Origin: Nonomuraea terrae
GTDB lineage: Bacteria; Actinomycetota; Actinomycetes; Streptosporangiales; Streptosporangiaceae
DNA: 64,000 bases
Assembly: GCF_004348995.1 (NCBI RefSeq)
Contig: NZ_SMKQ01000011.1
Coordinates: 1-64,000 of the forward strand
Direction: 5' to 3'
Below the pieces are notes generated by a model that was given only the letters and a program-made list of their open reading frames with translations, did no database searches and had not been told where the DNA came from. Below, piece after piece: positions 23,494-31,501 of this stretch (the first letter of the stretch is position 1; each line of letters opens with the position of its first letter). A program made the translations under genes and the position numbers.

Positions 23494-24555
23494 TCAGCGG
23501 ACCAGGCGGCCGCGCACGATGACGCGGCTCGGCCGGTCCAGGACGTCGAGCCGGCGGCGGGGGTCGGTGGCGAAGGCGAGGATGTCGGCGGGCGCGCCTT
23601 CCTCGATGCCCGGCAGGCCGAGCCACGCGCGGGCCGTCCACGACGCCGCGCCGACGGCGACGTCACCGGGCAGGCCGGCCTCCGCCAGCCACCGGATCTC
23701 GTCGGTGAGGTGACCCGGCGGCAGGTCGGTGCCCGCCAGGACGGTCACCCCGGCCTCGTACGCGGCGCGGGCCAGGCCGGGATGCCGCCGCCATCCCTCG
23801 CCGAACCACGTACGCGTGCCCGCCGGCACCTGCGGATCGGCCATCAGTGGCGCGAGCTGCGCGAAGGCCGTCGCGGTGGGGACCAGCGCCGTGCCCTGAG
23901 CGGCCATGGTGGCCAGCAGGTGCTCCGGCAGGTGCATGCCGTGCTCGACGGAGTCGACGCCGGCCAGCACCGCGGCGGTGCCGCCGCCGGCGTGCTGGGT
24001 GTGCGCCGCCACCCGGCCGCCGGCCTGCCGGACCGCCCGCGTCGCCGCGGCCACGACCTCGGGGGACATGGTGGGGGCGTACCCGTCGTCGCCGGTCAGC
24101 CAGTCGACGATGAGCTTGCACCAGCCGCCCGAGGCTTGTGACTCCTCCACCGCGGCCGCGGGGATCCGTTCCTGCGGGAGCTGCCGGCCCCAGCCGGGGA
24201 AGAAGCCTCCCTCCGCGGCGACGGCCAGACCGGCCTCCCACACCCGCGGAAGACCGGGATCGGCGCCGAACCAGGACGGCAGCCGGCCCGCCGACCCCGG
24301 CACCCGGACCGCGGCCACGCCGGCCGCGCGCAGCTGCTCGCCGTGGGTGCGCAGCAGCCGCTCGTCCAGCGGCTCACCGATCCCCGAGGTGCCCGGATGG
24401 CAGTGGGCGTCGACGAGGCCCGGCAGGAGATAGCCGCCGTCGGCGACGGTCTCGGCGCCGGCGACCGGCGTGAACGTGATCCGGTCGCCGTCCACGTAGA
24501 CCTCGCCCGGCTCGCCGGCCGGCAGGATGATCCCTCTCAACCGCCACACCGGCAC
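23494..24555 (-). CDS. Amidohydrolase-family metal-dependent hydrolase
   Basis: 353 aa. Metal-site motifs appear in order: LVDAHCHPG (HxH near residue 51), a Lys in GGWCKLIVDWLTG, HTQHAGGGT, SVEHGMHLPEH and LAGTDLPPG. The last segment ILAFATDPRRRLDVLDRPSR with VIVRGRLVR is the closing beta-sandwich strand typical of dihydroorotase/imidazolonepropionase-like amidohydrolases. The substrate is unknown. It starts at GTG 24555, 26 bases after the phosphodiesterase gene, on the same strand, and is the last gene of the ebo-like operon. Confidence 0.82.
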   Translation of the reverse strand: MPVWRLRGIILPAGEPGEVYVDGDRITFTPVAGAETVADGGYLLPGLVDAHCHPGTSGIGEPLDERLLRTHGEQLRAAGVAAVRVPGSAGRLPSWFGADPGLPRVWEAGLAVAAEGGFFPGWGRQLPQERIPAAAVEESQASGGWCKLIVDWLTGDDGYAPTMSPEVVAAATRAVRQAGGRVAAHTQHAGGGTAAVLAGVDSVEHGMHLPEHLLATMAAQGTALVPTATAFAQLAPLMADPQVPAGTRTWFGEGWRRHPGLARAAYEAGVTVLAGTDLPPGHLTDEIRWLAEAGLPGDVAVGAASWTARAWLGLPGIEEGAPADILAFATDPRRRLDVLDRPSRVIVRGRLVR

Positions 24556-24581
24556 GCCGGCCCCTTCCGTCGCGCCCCAGC

Positions 24582-25916
24582 CTACGTCGCGCGCCGGCGC
24601 GCCAGCCCGGCCAGCAGCTCCTTGACGTCGGTGGCCTCGTAGGCGTCCCCCTCGAACGGCCCGATGAGCACGGGGCCGTCCTCGGCGGCGTCGGGCAGCC
24701 GGCCGTGGCTGCCCCGCACCGGCGCCGGGTCCAGCGGCACCACCGACATCGTGTAGCGGAACCCCAGGGTCTTCCTGGCCAGGGCCGCGGCCGCACGCAG
24801 CTTGACGAAGGGGTCACGCGGGTCCATGAACAGCTCGGCCGGGTCGTAGCCGGGCTTGCGGTGGATCTCCACGAGCCTGGCGAAGTCCGGGGCCCGGTCG
24901 TCCGACAGCCAGTAGTAGTAGGTGAACCAGGCGTCGGGCTCCGCCACCGCGACCAGCTCACCGGCGCGCTCGTGGTCGAGCCCGTACTTCGCCTTGCCCG
25001 CCTGGTCGAGCACCTCGTCCACGCCGGGCAGCCCGGCGACGACGTCGCGGGCGCGGGCGAGGTCGGCCGGGTCGCGTACGTACACGTGGGCCACCTGGTG
25101 GTCGGCCACGGCGAACGCCCGCGACGCCCACGGGTCGAGGTACTCCATCCCCTCCTGGGTGTAGACCTCCAGCAGTCCCGCACCGCGCAGCGCCCGGTTG
25201 ACGTCGACCGGGCGGGACGCCGGCGTGATGCCGTACTCCGACAGCACCACCACCTCGGCGTCCTCGGCGAGCAGCGGCGCCAGCGCGGCGTCCACGGCGC
25301 GGGCGGCGGCGATCGCCTCGGAACCGTCGGGGCCGTACCGCTGCAGGTCGTAGTCGAGGTGCGGGACGTAGACCAGCATCAGGTCGGGCCGCTCACGCTC
25401 GAGGATGCGGCGGGCCGCGCCGATGATCCATTCGGACGAGGCGATCCCCGCGGTCGGGCCCCAGTAGTTGAACAGCGGGAACGTGCCCAGCGCGGATTCG
25501 AGGTCGTCGTGGAGCGAGGGCGGCCTGGTGTAGCAGTCGGGCGACTTGCGGCCGTCGGCGTGGTAGATCGGGCGCGGGGTGACGAGCAGGTCGCTGGCCG
25601 CGCCCATCGCGTACCACCAGCAGACGTTGGCGGTGCGCAGGCCCGGCACGGCGGTCCACAGCTGGTCGCCCTGGATGAGCGCGTTGTGCTGGCGCCACAG
25701 GAAGACCTCGCCGAGGTCGCGGAAGTACCAGCCGTTGCCGACGATGCCGTGCTCGCGCGGCATCGCGCCGGTCAGCAGGGTGGCCTGCATCGAGCAGGTG
25801 ACGGCCGGGAGCACGGGCCGCAGCGTGGCCGCCGCGCCCACCTTGGCCACGTTCGGCATGTGCGCCAGCAGGCGCGGGGTCAGCCCCACCACGTTGATCA
25901 CGACGAGCGGTGCCAT
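24582..25916 (-). CDS. eboF: EboF-like alkaline phosphatase superfamily (nucleotide pyrophosphatase/phosphodiesterase type)
   Basis: 444 aa. LVVINVVGLTPRLLAHMPNV opens the fold, AVTCSMQATLLTGAMPREHG carries the likely nucleophilic Thr, and HGIVGNGWYFRDLGEVFLWR, YVPHLDYDLQRYGP, VVLSEYGI and VADHQVAHVYV supply the bimetal ligands of NPP-type phosphodiesterases. There is no signal peptide, so it is probably cytoplasmic or moves by another route. In ebo clusters a gene of this class follows EboE, as here (the ATG overlaps the EboE stop). The length of about 440-460 aa is typical. The physiological ester is unknown. Confidence 0.83.
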   Translation of the reverse strand: MAPLVVINVVGLTPRLLAHMPNVAKVGAAATLRPVLPAVTCSMQATLLTGAMPREHGIVGNGWYFRDLGEVFLWRQHNALIQGDQLWTAVPGLRTANVCWWYAMGAASDLLVTPRPIYHADGRKSPDCYTRPPSLHDDLESALGTFPLFNYWGPTAGIASSEWIIGAARRILERERPDLMLVYVPHLDYDLQRYGPDGSEAIAAARAVDAALAPLLAEDAEVVVLSEYGITPASRPVDVNRALRGAGLLEVYTQEGMEYLDPWASRAFAVADHQVAHVYVRDPADLARARDVVAGLPGVDEVLDQAGKAKYGLDHERAGELVAVAEPDAWFTYYYWLSDDRAPDFARLVEIHRKPGYDPAELFMDPRDPFVKLRAAAALARKTLGFRYTMSVVPLDPAPVRGSHGRLPDAAEDGPVLIGPFEGDAYEATDVKELLAGLARRRAT

Positions 25917-27028
25917 CACTGCTCCTTCAGTCCCAGCGAGGCCAGCCGGCCCCGCATCCAGTCGAGCTCGGCGGCGATGCCGGCGGCGAGGTCCGGCGGC
26001 GCGTCCGGGAGCACGGCCCAGGTGTAGGTCTCCACCTCGACGTGCCGGGTCAGCGGGGCGGCGCCGCCGAGGAGCGTGCGCAGCAGCCCGTCCAGGTACG
26101 GCGCGCTGGTCGTGAGCGGCGCGGGCGGGTCGGCGTGCAGCGGGACGTGGAAGTGCACCCGCCAGCTCTCGTCCGCGGGCAGGCCGCCGGCCAGCGCCTC
26201 TCCGAGGTCGTCGGTGAACCCGCCGGCGGAGCGCGTCTGGTGCAGGAACCTGGGCTCGTCGAACGCCGCGAGCGCCCGCTGCGCCCCTGGCGGGGCCTCC
26301 AGCGCGCACGACGCCTGGAGCTTGACGATCGGCAGCCCCGTACGGGCGCCGGCGCCCGGCTCCTCGAACCCGACGGCCATGTGGCAGGCGTCCAGGCACA
26401 GGCCCAGGTAGTCGTGGTCGACGTCGCCGAGCAGCGGACCGGCCTGGGGGGTCGTCTCGATGAGGCAGCCGGGCTCCGGCTCGAAGCCCAGCCGGATCAC
26501 CTTGCCGGTCCTGGCGGTCAGCGCCCGCAGCCCCTGGGCGGCCGCGTCCACGTTGGCCATGACCGCCGCCGCCTTGTCCGCCGTCCAACCGGTACGCCAG
26601 GCGAGCGGGAGCGTCGAGATCGTGCCCTCGGTGACGTCGTCCGGCAGCAGCGCGGCCAGGATCTCGGCCAGCCCGAGCGTGTACCGCAGCCGCTCCGCCT
26701 CGGCCCAGTCGGGCTGGTACACGCGGTACTTCACGACCTCGTCGTGGAAGCCGCGGTACGGGAACCCGTTGAGGGTCACGACCTCCAGCCCGAGCGCGGT
26801 CAGCTGCTCGCGCAGCGCGGCCAGGTCGTCGCGCCGGGCGAGCAGCTCGGCCGCGGCCCGCTGGGGCAGCCAGAGGCCGACGCCGAGCCGGTCGGTGCCG
26901 AGCAGCGCCCTGACCCGCGCGGCGACGCCGGAGAGCTGGCGGCGGATGCCGGGCAGATCCTCCGCGGGGTGCACGTTGGTGCAGTAGGACAGGTGGACGG
27001 CCGAGCCGTCCGGATGCCGCAGCCGCAT
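25916..27028 (-). CDS. eboE: EboE-like TIM-barrel protein (metabolite traffic protein EboE)
   Basis: 370 aa, a xylose-isomerase-like TIM barrel. Signature stretches are LSYCTNVHPAEDLPGIRRQL, VVTLNGFPYRGFHDEVVKYR, VYQPDWAEAERLRYTLGLAE, LGFEPEPGCLIETT and CLDACHMAVGFEEP, which together identify the EboE family rather than general sugar isomerases. Acidic and His residues in EPEPG, DACH and HFHVPL are in the places of metal ligands. EboE acts in an unidentified precursor-processing step in ebo-bearing bacteria. Two bases separate it from EboB, and its stop overlaps the next start (ATGA). Confidence 0.88.
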   Translation of the reverse strand: MRLRHPDGSAVHLSYCTNVHPAEDLPGIRRQLSGVAARVRALLGTDRLGVGLWLPQRAAAELLARRDDLAALREQLTALGLEVVTLNGFPYRGFHDEVVKYRVYQPDWAEAERLRYTLGLAEILAALLPDDVTEGTISTLPLAWRTGWTADKAAAVMANVDAAAQGLRALTARTGKVIRLGFEPEPGCLIETTPQAGPLLGDVDHDYLGLCLDACHMAVGFEEPGAGARTGLPIVKLQASCALEAPPGAQRALAAFDEPRFLHQTRSAGGFTDDLGEALAGGLPADESWRVHFHVPLHADPPAPLTTSAPYLDGLLRTLLGGAAPLTRHVEVETYTWAVLPDAPPDLAAGIAAELDWMRGRLASLGLKEQ

Positions 27029-27030
27029 GG

Positions 27031-27876
27031 TCAGCCCCGCTTGATCGTGTTGCCGGCGTAGTCGGGACCCGCCTCGGCGCCCGCCTCCAGGCTGAGCCGC
27101 CCGCTCTGCCCGTAGAAGGCCACCGGGTTGCGCCAGAGCACCTGCTCCACGTCGTCCGCGCCGAAGCCGGCCGCCAGCATGGCGTCGGCGACCGCGCGCG
27201 TCTTCAGCGGATCGCTGCGGCCCCAGTCGGCGGCCGAGTTCACCAGCATCCTGGCGGTGCCGTACTGCCTGAGCACGGCCACCATCCGCTCCGGGTCCAT
27301 CTTGGTGTCCGGGTAGATCGAGAACCCCATCCAGCAGCCGGAGTCCGCTACCAGGCCGACGGTCACCTCGTTGAGGTGGTCGACGAGCACCCGCTCGGGA
27401 GGCGTCCCCGAGGCCCGCACCACGTCGAGCGTGCGGCGGGTGCCGGCGGCCTTGTCCCGGTGCGGCGTGTGCACCAGGACGGGCAGGTCGTTCTCCCGGG
27501 CGAGGGTGAGCTGGGTCTCGAAGGCGTGCTCCTCCTCGGCCGTCATCGAGTCGTAGCCGACCTCGCCGACCGCGACCACGGAGTCCTTCAGCAGGTAGCG
27601 CGGCAACTCGGCCAGCACGCCCGCGCAGCGCCGGTCGTTCGCCTCCTTCGGGTTGAGCGCGAGCGCGCAGTGGTGGCGGATGCCGTACTGCGCGGCGCGG
27701 TACGGCTCCCAGCCGAGCAGCGCGTCGAAGTAGTCGAGGAAGCTGCCCACGTTGGTGCGCGGCTGGCCCAGCCAGAAGGCTGGCTCCACCACGGCGCGTA
27801 CTCCCGCGGCGTGCATGCGCTCGTAGTCGTCGGTGGTCCGGGAGGTCATGTGGATGTGCGGGTCGAAGATGCGCAT
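27031..27876 (-). CDS. eboB: EboB-like TatD-family metal-dependent hydrolase
   Basis: 281 aa. The N-terminal FDPHIHMTSRTTDDYERMHA contains the HxH metal pair of the TatD/amidohydrolase superfamily; VGEVGYDSMTAEEEHAFETQ supplies the bridging Glu, VLVHTPHRDK the next His pair and VNSAADWGRSDP the last Asp. These variants are those of the EboB subgroup, not of the general DNase TatD. It begins immediately after the EboA stop, consistent with the eboA-eboB order. Function in the pathway is not established. Confidence 0.87.
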   Translation of the reverse strand: MRIFDPHIHMTSRTTDDYERMHAAGVRAVVEPAFWLGQPRTNVGSFLDYFDALLGWEPYRAAQYGIRHHCALALNPKEANDRRCAGVLAELPRYLLKDSVVAVGEVGYDSMTAEEEHAFETQLTLARENDLPVLVHTPHRDKAAGTRRTLDVVRASGTPPERVLVDHLNEVTVGLVADSGCWMGFSIYPDTKMDPERMVAVLRQYGTARMLVNSAADWGRSDPLKTRAVADAMLAAGFGADDVEQVLWRNPVAFYGQSGRLSLEAGAEAGPDYAGNTIKRG

Positions 27877-28395
27877 TCAGATCCTCTCCATGACGTCATG
27901 CGGGACGGGCCGGCCGGCCGCCCGCAGCTCCGCCGCGTAGTCCGACAACATGCGGGCGAGCTCGGCGTCGAACCGGCGCTCCAGGCCCGCGACCGAGGCC
28001 AGCGGGATCCCCATGAAGACGCACTTGAGCACGCCCTGGCGGAAGGAGTGGTCGTCCAGCCACGCCGAGCCGTAGGGGCCGAGGGCGGCGGCGACCAGCC
28101 GGGTGTCGTTGGTGCGCAGCGCGTCCTCCACCAGCCCCACCGCCTCCGGTCCCGCGTCGAGATCGGGCAGCGCGGACAGGATCGCCAGCCGTTCGCCGCT
28201 GTCGCCGCGTACGTACAGGTCGCTGATCACCGCGCTGATCACGGCGCTGTCGCCGCGCAGCGCCCGCAGCAGCGCGCCGCGGGCGTCGGGGCCGCCGCGC
28301 CGCTCGGCCTGCGGGAAGAGCAGGTGGATCGCCCGCGGGTCAGCCTCCACCCGCCGGACCGCCTGCGCCAGCCACTCGTGCTCCGCCTGACTCAT
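27877..28395 (-). CDS. eboA: EboA-domain protein
   Basis: 172 aa, all-helical. DARGALLRALRGDSAVISAV, GERLAILSALPDLD, LVEDALRTNDTRLVAAALGP, LDDHSFRQGVLKCVFMGIPL and LDRRFDAELARMLSDYAAELR-type segments follow the EboA domain pattern. EboA proteins are the defining members of ebo clusters and have no known activity. The gene overlaps the end of the sugar-isomerase gene by 56 bases, and its ATG follows a perfect GAGGAGG site located inside that gene. Confidence 0.85.
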   Translation of the reverse strand: MSQAEHEWLAQAVRRVEADPRAIHLLFPQAERRGGPDARGALLRALRGDSAVISAVISDLYVRGDSGERLAILSALPDLDAGPEAVGLVEDALRTNDTRLVAAALGPYGSAWLDDHSFRQGVLKCVFMGIPLASVAGLERRFDAELARMLSDYAAELRAAGRPVPHDVMERI

Positions 28396-29206
28396 GTGCC
28401 CTCCTCAGGAAATCGATCGATCGGCGGGCGACCTGCGGGGCCGCGTGACCGTGCCGGGCCAGCTCGACCGCCACCAGGCCGGAGTAGCCGCGGAGCTCGG
28501 CGAGCACGCGAGGGAAGTCGATCTCGCCCTCGCCGAACTCCAGGTGCTCGTGGACCCCGCGGCGCATGTCCTCGATCTGCACGTGCACGGTGTACGGCAG
28601 CGCCCGCCGCGCGCACGCGGCCACGTCGTCCCGCTCCACGCAGTGGGCGTGGCCGACGTCGAAGGTGAGACCGAAGCGCGGGTGGGCGCCGAGCAGCGCG
28701 CGCAGCCGCTCGAAGCCGTCCAGGTCCTGGACGAGCATCCCGGGCTCCGGCTCGAACCCCAGGGTGACGCCGGTCTGGTCCGCCTCGTCGAGGAGCCGTT
28801 CGCACCGGCCGGCCAGGCGGGCGTAGGCCTCCTGCTCGGTCACGCCGTCCGGCCGGGCCCCGCTCCACAGGTGCACCACGGGGGCGCCCAGGTCGGCGGC
28901 GATCCGCATCGCCGTCGTGAGGAACGCGGAACGGCGCTCCGCGCCGTCGCTGATGAGAGTCGGATGGTGCTTGCGCCAGGGATCGAGGGTGTAGCGCCCG
29001 CCCGTCTCTACGACAGCGGACAGGCCCAGCCGGTCGAGCAGCCCGGCGATCCTGGACACCTCGGCGGCCAGACCGGGGGAGTACGGGTCCAGGTGCCCCC
29101 GGTCGAGCGTGATCGCCGCACCGGCGTAACCCAGCTCGGCCAGGACCTCGAGGGCCTCGGTGAGCCGGTGGTCGCCGAAGCCGTTGGTGCAGTAGGCCCA
29201 CTTCAT
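28340..29206 (-). CDS. Sugar phosphate isomerase/epimerase (AP-endonuclease-2-type TIM barrel)
   Basis: 288 aa from the ATG at 29206. MKWAYCTNGFGDHRLTEALE starts the barrel; LGFEPEPGMLVQDLDGFERL, LTFDVGHAHCVERDD, VHVQIEDMRRGVHEHLEFG and VAVELARHGH carry the Glu, Asp, His and Glu ligands of the xylose-isomerase-like metal site. It probably isomerises or epimerises a sugar or cyclitol (inosose-type) intermediate. Its start overlaps the prenyltransferase stop and its end overlaps EboA by 56 bases. It occupies, with the inositol-phosphate-synthase-like gene, the place of the missing EboD. Confidence 0.85.
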   Translation of the reverse strand: MKWAYCTNGFGDHRLTEALEVLAELGYAGAAITLDRGHLDPYSPGLAAEVSRIAGLLDRLGLSAVVETGGRYTLDPWRKHHPTLISDGAERRSAFLTTAMRIAADLGAPVVHLWSGARPDGVTEQEAYARLAGRCERLLDEADQTGVTLGFEPEPGMLVQDLDGFERLRALLGAHPRFGLTFDVGHAHCVERDDVAACARRALPYTVHVQIEDMRRGVHEHLEFGEGEIDFPRVLAELRGYSGLVAVELARHGHAAPQVARRSIDFLRRAHESGGARVAGAGGPAGGG

Positions 29207-30048
29207 GACGTCGCCATCCTTGACGAGAGCCACCGGCCCACGGGCAGCGAGCACAGCAGCGCGCCCGCCGCCGCGAACCGGCCGTTCCCCGCGACCGCCG
29301 CCGCCTGGAGCGGGATCAGCGCGAGGATGCTCAGGCGGACGGCTCGCCGTACGCTCTCGGGGTCGGGGCTGGCCCGTAACCCGGCCTGGACCGGCAGCGT
29401 CGAGGCGAGATACCCGGCGATGAGGACGCCCGCGCCCGCCCGGGCGGCGGCGTCGCCGCGCAGGCTGGAGGCGACCGCCAGGCCGGCCGCCGCCCCGCTG
29501 GCGGCCAGCGCGCGCCCGGCGGTCGCGGGCGACGCCCCCGTCACCTCGGCGCGGCCCAGGACACTGATCCCGTACGTGTGCGCGCCGACCGCCAGCGCCA
29601 TCGGCACGGCGGCTCGCGCCTGCGCGCCCGCGCCCATGAGCACGTCGAGGGCGCGGCAGGCCGCCATCGACGCCGGGCCCGCCGCCGTCCGCTTGAGGCC
29701 CAGGTCGTACGCCCACACCGCGCCGGCCAGCAGCCCGGCGGTGGTGAGGCCGCGGCGCCCGCCGGCGACGGCGGCGACGGCCAGGCCGGCCCCCGTGAGG
29801 GCGACCGCGAGGCCGAGCGCGGTGCCCGGACGGATCCTGCCGGACGGGATCGGCCGCTCCGGCCGCTCGGCGGCGTCGGCCTCGCGGTCGGCCCAGTCGT
29901 TGAGCGCCATGCCCGACCAGTACATGAGCACCGACGCCAGGGCCAGTCCGGCGTTCGGGCACCGGCCCGCGGCGGCCGCTCCGGCCATGGTGTCGCCGGG
30001 CACCGACAGCGCGGCCGGGGCCCGGACCAGCTCCAGCAGCGCCCTCAC
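29203..30048 (-). CDS. eboC: EboC-like UbiA-family prenyltransferase
   Basis: 281 aa, about eight membrane spans. MALNDWADREADAAERPERP followed by IPSGRI is the first Asp-rich motif of UbiA prenyltransferases (N-D-x-x-D-x-x-x-D, then R-P-I-P-S-G), and YDLGLKRT marks the second region. It should attach a polyprenyl diphosphate to an acceptor in the cytoplasmic membrane. The GTG at 30048 overlaps the stop of the upstream gene (GTGA). EboC is a standard ebo-cluster member; here the upstream partner makes a cyclitol phosphate, so the acceptor may be a cyclitol. Confidence 0.85.
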   Translation of the reverse strand: MRALLELVRAPAALSVPGDTMAGAAAAGRCPNAGLALASVLMYWSGMALNDWADREADAAERPERPIPSGRIRPGTALGLAVALTGAGLAVAAVAGGRRGLTTAGLLAGAVWAYDLGLKRTAAGPASMAACRALDVLMGAGAQARAAVPMALAVGAHTYGISVLGRAEVTGASPATAGRALAASGAAAGLAVASSLRGDAAARAGAGVLIAGYLASTLPVQAGLRASPDPESVRRAVRLSILALIPLQAAAVAGNGRFAAAGALLCSLPVGRWLSSRMATS

Positions 30049-31196
30049 GACAGCTCCTCGGCGAACGCGCGCAGCCGGGCGTACTGGGCGGCCAGCGCGT
30101 GCTCGCCGCCGCCCAGCGGGTTCTTGAAGAAGTAGCCGAGCTCGGGCAGCGGGCCGTGCCGTCCCTTCTCGTGCGCGCGGGCCACCAGCCGGGCCAGGTC
30201 CAGCACGAGCGGGGCGGCCAGCGCCGAGTCGCAGCCCTGCCAGGTGAACTGCAGCGCCATCCGCACCCCGAGGAAGCCCTCGAAGGTGACGTGGTCCCAG
30301 GCGGTCTTCCACTCGCCGAGGTCGGCGACGAAGTCGATGTGCGTCTGCCCCTCGACGGGCTCGTCGAAGACGCCGGCGACGACCTGGTCCTTGGACAGCT
30401 GCTTGCTGGATCGGGCGGCCGGATCGGCGAGCGTGGCGCCGTCGCCCCCGCCGAGCAGGTTGAGCCCGGACCAGGAGCGCACGCGCAGCGCCCGGCTCGC
30501 GAACATGGGCGCCAGCGCGCTCTTGACCAGCGTCTCGCCGGTCTTGCCGTCCCGCCCTGCGTACGGCACCTGCCGTAAGGCGGCCAGTTCGGCCAGCGCG
30601 GGCAGGGTGGGACCGGTGGACGGGGTGAACTCCACGTAGCCGCAGCCGGCCTGGAAGGCGGCGTAGGCGTACAGACTGCTCGGCGGCAGGACGTCGTCGC
30701 CGGCCGCGAGCCGCTCCTCCAGGTCGGCCAGCCGGGCGAACTCCGGGCGGTCGGCGGCGGGCGGCTCGGTGGAGGAGACGTTGACGACGACGACCCGGGC
30801 CAGGTGGTGGCGGGTGCGGAAGGCGGCGATGTCGTCACCCAGGCGGGCGGCGGCGGCCGCCTGGTCACGGTCGCCGGGCACGTCGCCGGGCACGTGGCCG
30901 GGGCGGATCTCGGCGTCGGCGGCGTCGAGGTCGGCGGCGATCAGGTCGGGCAGGTGAGGGGGGACGACTCCGGCTCTGCCGAGTTGCTCGGCGCGTTTGC
31001 GCAGAGGCGTCTCGGTGATGTCGTGACCGCCGAAGACGAGGCCGGCGAGCGGGACGAGCGTTGCGGGGAAGTTGGGGGATTCGGTCACGCATCCCTGGGG
31101 GGGTGCGAGTCCGGCTTTGATCGCGGCGGCGCCGGCGGTCGCGGTGGTCGCCACGGATCCGCGTGCGCCGATGAGCCACACACCGACCTTGTCCAT
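30045..31196 (-). CDS. Inositol-3-phosphate synthase-like protein (MIPS family)
   Basis: 383 aa. VGVWLIGARGSVATTATAGA is the NAD-binding start of myo-inositol-1-phosphate synthases. Further family landmarks are VVVVNVSSTEP, GCGYVEFTPSTGP, VPYAGRDGKTGETLVKSALA (the phosphate and Lys site), WSGLNLLGGGDGATLADP and the late SALAAPLVLDLARLVARAHE. MIPS cyclises glucose 6-phosphate to inositol 3-phosphate. The sequence is of the actinobacterial/ebo-associated branch and could use another phosphosugar. It is the first gene of the eight-gene leftward operon; CAGGAG precedes its ATG. Confidence 0.87.
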   Translation of the reverse strand: MDKVGVWLIGARGSVATTATAGAAAIKAGLAPPQGCVTESPNFPATLVPLAGLVFGGHDITETPLRKRAEQLGRAGVVPPHLPDLIAADLDAADAEIRPGHVPGDVPGDRDQAAAAARLGDDIAAFRTRHHLARVVVVNVSSTEPPAADRPEFARLADLEERLAAGDDVLPPSSLYAYAAFQAGCGYVEFTPSTGPTLPALAELAALRQVPYAGRDGKTGETLVKSALAPMFASRALRVRSWSGLNLLGGGDGATLADPAARSSKQLSKDQVVAGVFDEPVEGQTHIDFVADLGEWKTAWDHVTFEGFLGVRMALQFTWQGCDSALAAPLVLDLARLVARAHEKGRHGPLPELGYFFKNPLGGGEHALAAQYARLRAFAEELS

Positions 31197-31224
31197 GGAA
31201 GCTCCTGTGTGTCGGGCTTCATGC

Positions 31225-31248
31225 CATATGCGAGGTGCATACGGTATG
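31225..31248. promoter_or_regulatory. Symmetric elements in the ebo-like operon promoter
   Basis: CATATG (31225-31230) and the perfect dyad CATAC-G-GTATG (31238-31248) lie 29-52 bases upstream of the first operon gene, where a promoter is expected. Read leftward, CATATG could also serve as a -10. A binding site for an unidentified regulator is plausible; no regulator gene is contained in the operon. Confidence 0.4.
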
Positions 31249-31391
31249 TCAGTTAAGAGCGACTTTTACCGATGGTCAAGCAGAAGTTGATCGAGGTTCG
31301 TCCTATCGCCCGCGCCTTAGGACCGCCGCCGCCTGAACTGCCGCTCGCTCCGGCGTATTTCCGGCGCCGGCACGAGCGGACGTCTCACCGA

Positions 31392-31407
31392 AGTGGTCCG
31401 GACCACT
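31392..31407. promoter_or_regulatory. DasR-like GntR operator, perfect palindrome AGTGGTCCGGACCACT
   Basis: The 16-base palindrome AGTGGT-CCGG-ACCACT closely resembles the DasR/NagR responsive element (ACTGGTCTAGACCAGT-like) bound by GntR/HutC regulators of amino sugar genes. It lies 95 bases upstream of the first secreted glycosidase gene (start 31502). A matching site is found at 44988-45003, and a DasR-like regulator is encoded at 41170-41886. Confidence 0.75.
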
Positions 31408-31445
31408 ATCGTCAAGTGGGCTTTATCCTGGGATATCGCCTCTTT

Positions 31446-31461
31446 ACTTGTACGGACCACT
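31446..31461. promoter_or_regulatory. Second, weaker site of the same operator type
   Basis: ACTTGT-ACGG-ACCACT keeps the right half-site exactly and 4 of 6 bases of the left. It is 54 bases (about five helical turns) from the centre of the strong site and 41 bases before the GTG at 31502, suitable for cooperative repression by looping or side-by-side binding. Confidence 0.5.
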
Positions 31462-31501
31462 ACGCCAGACTCCTGACACCATTCGCTGATCAGGAGGATT
31501 C

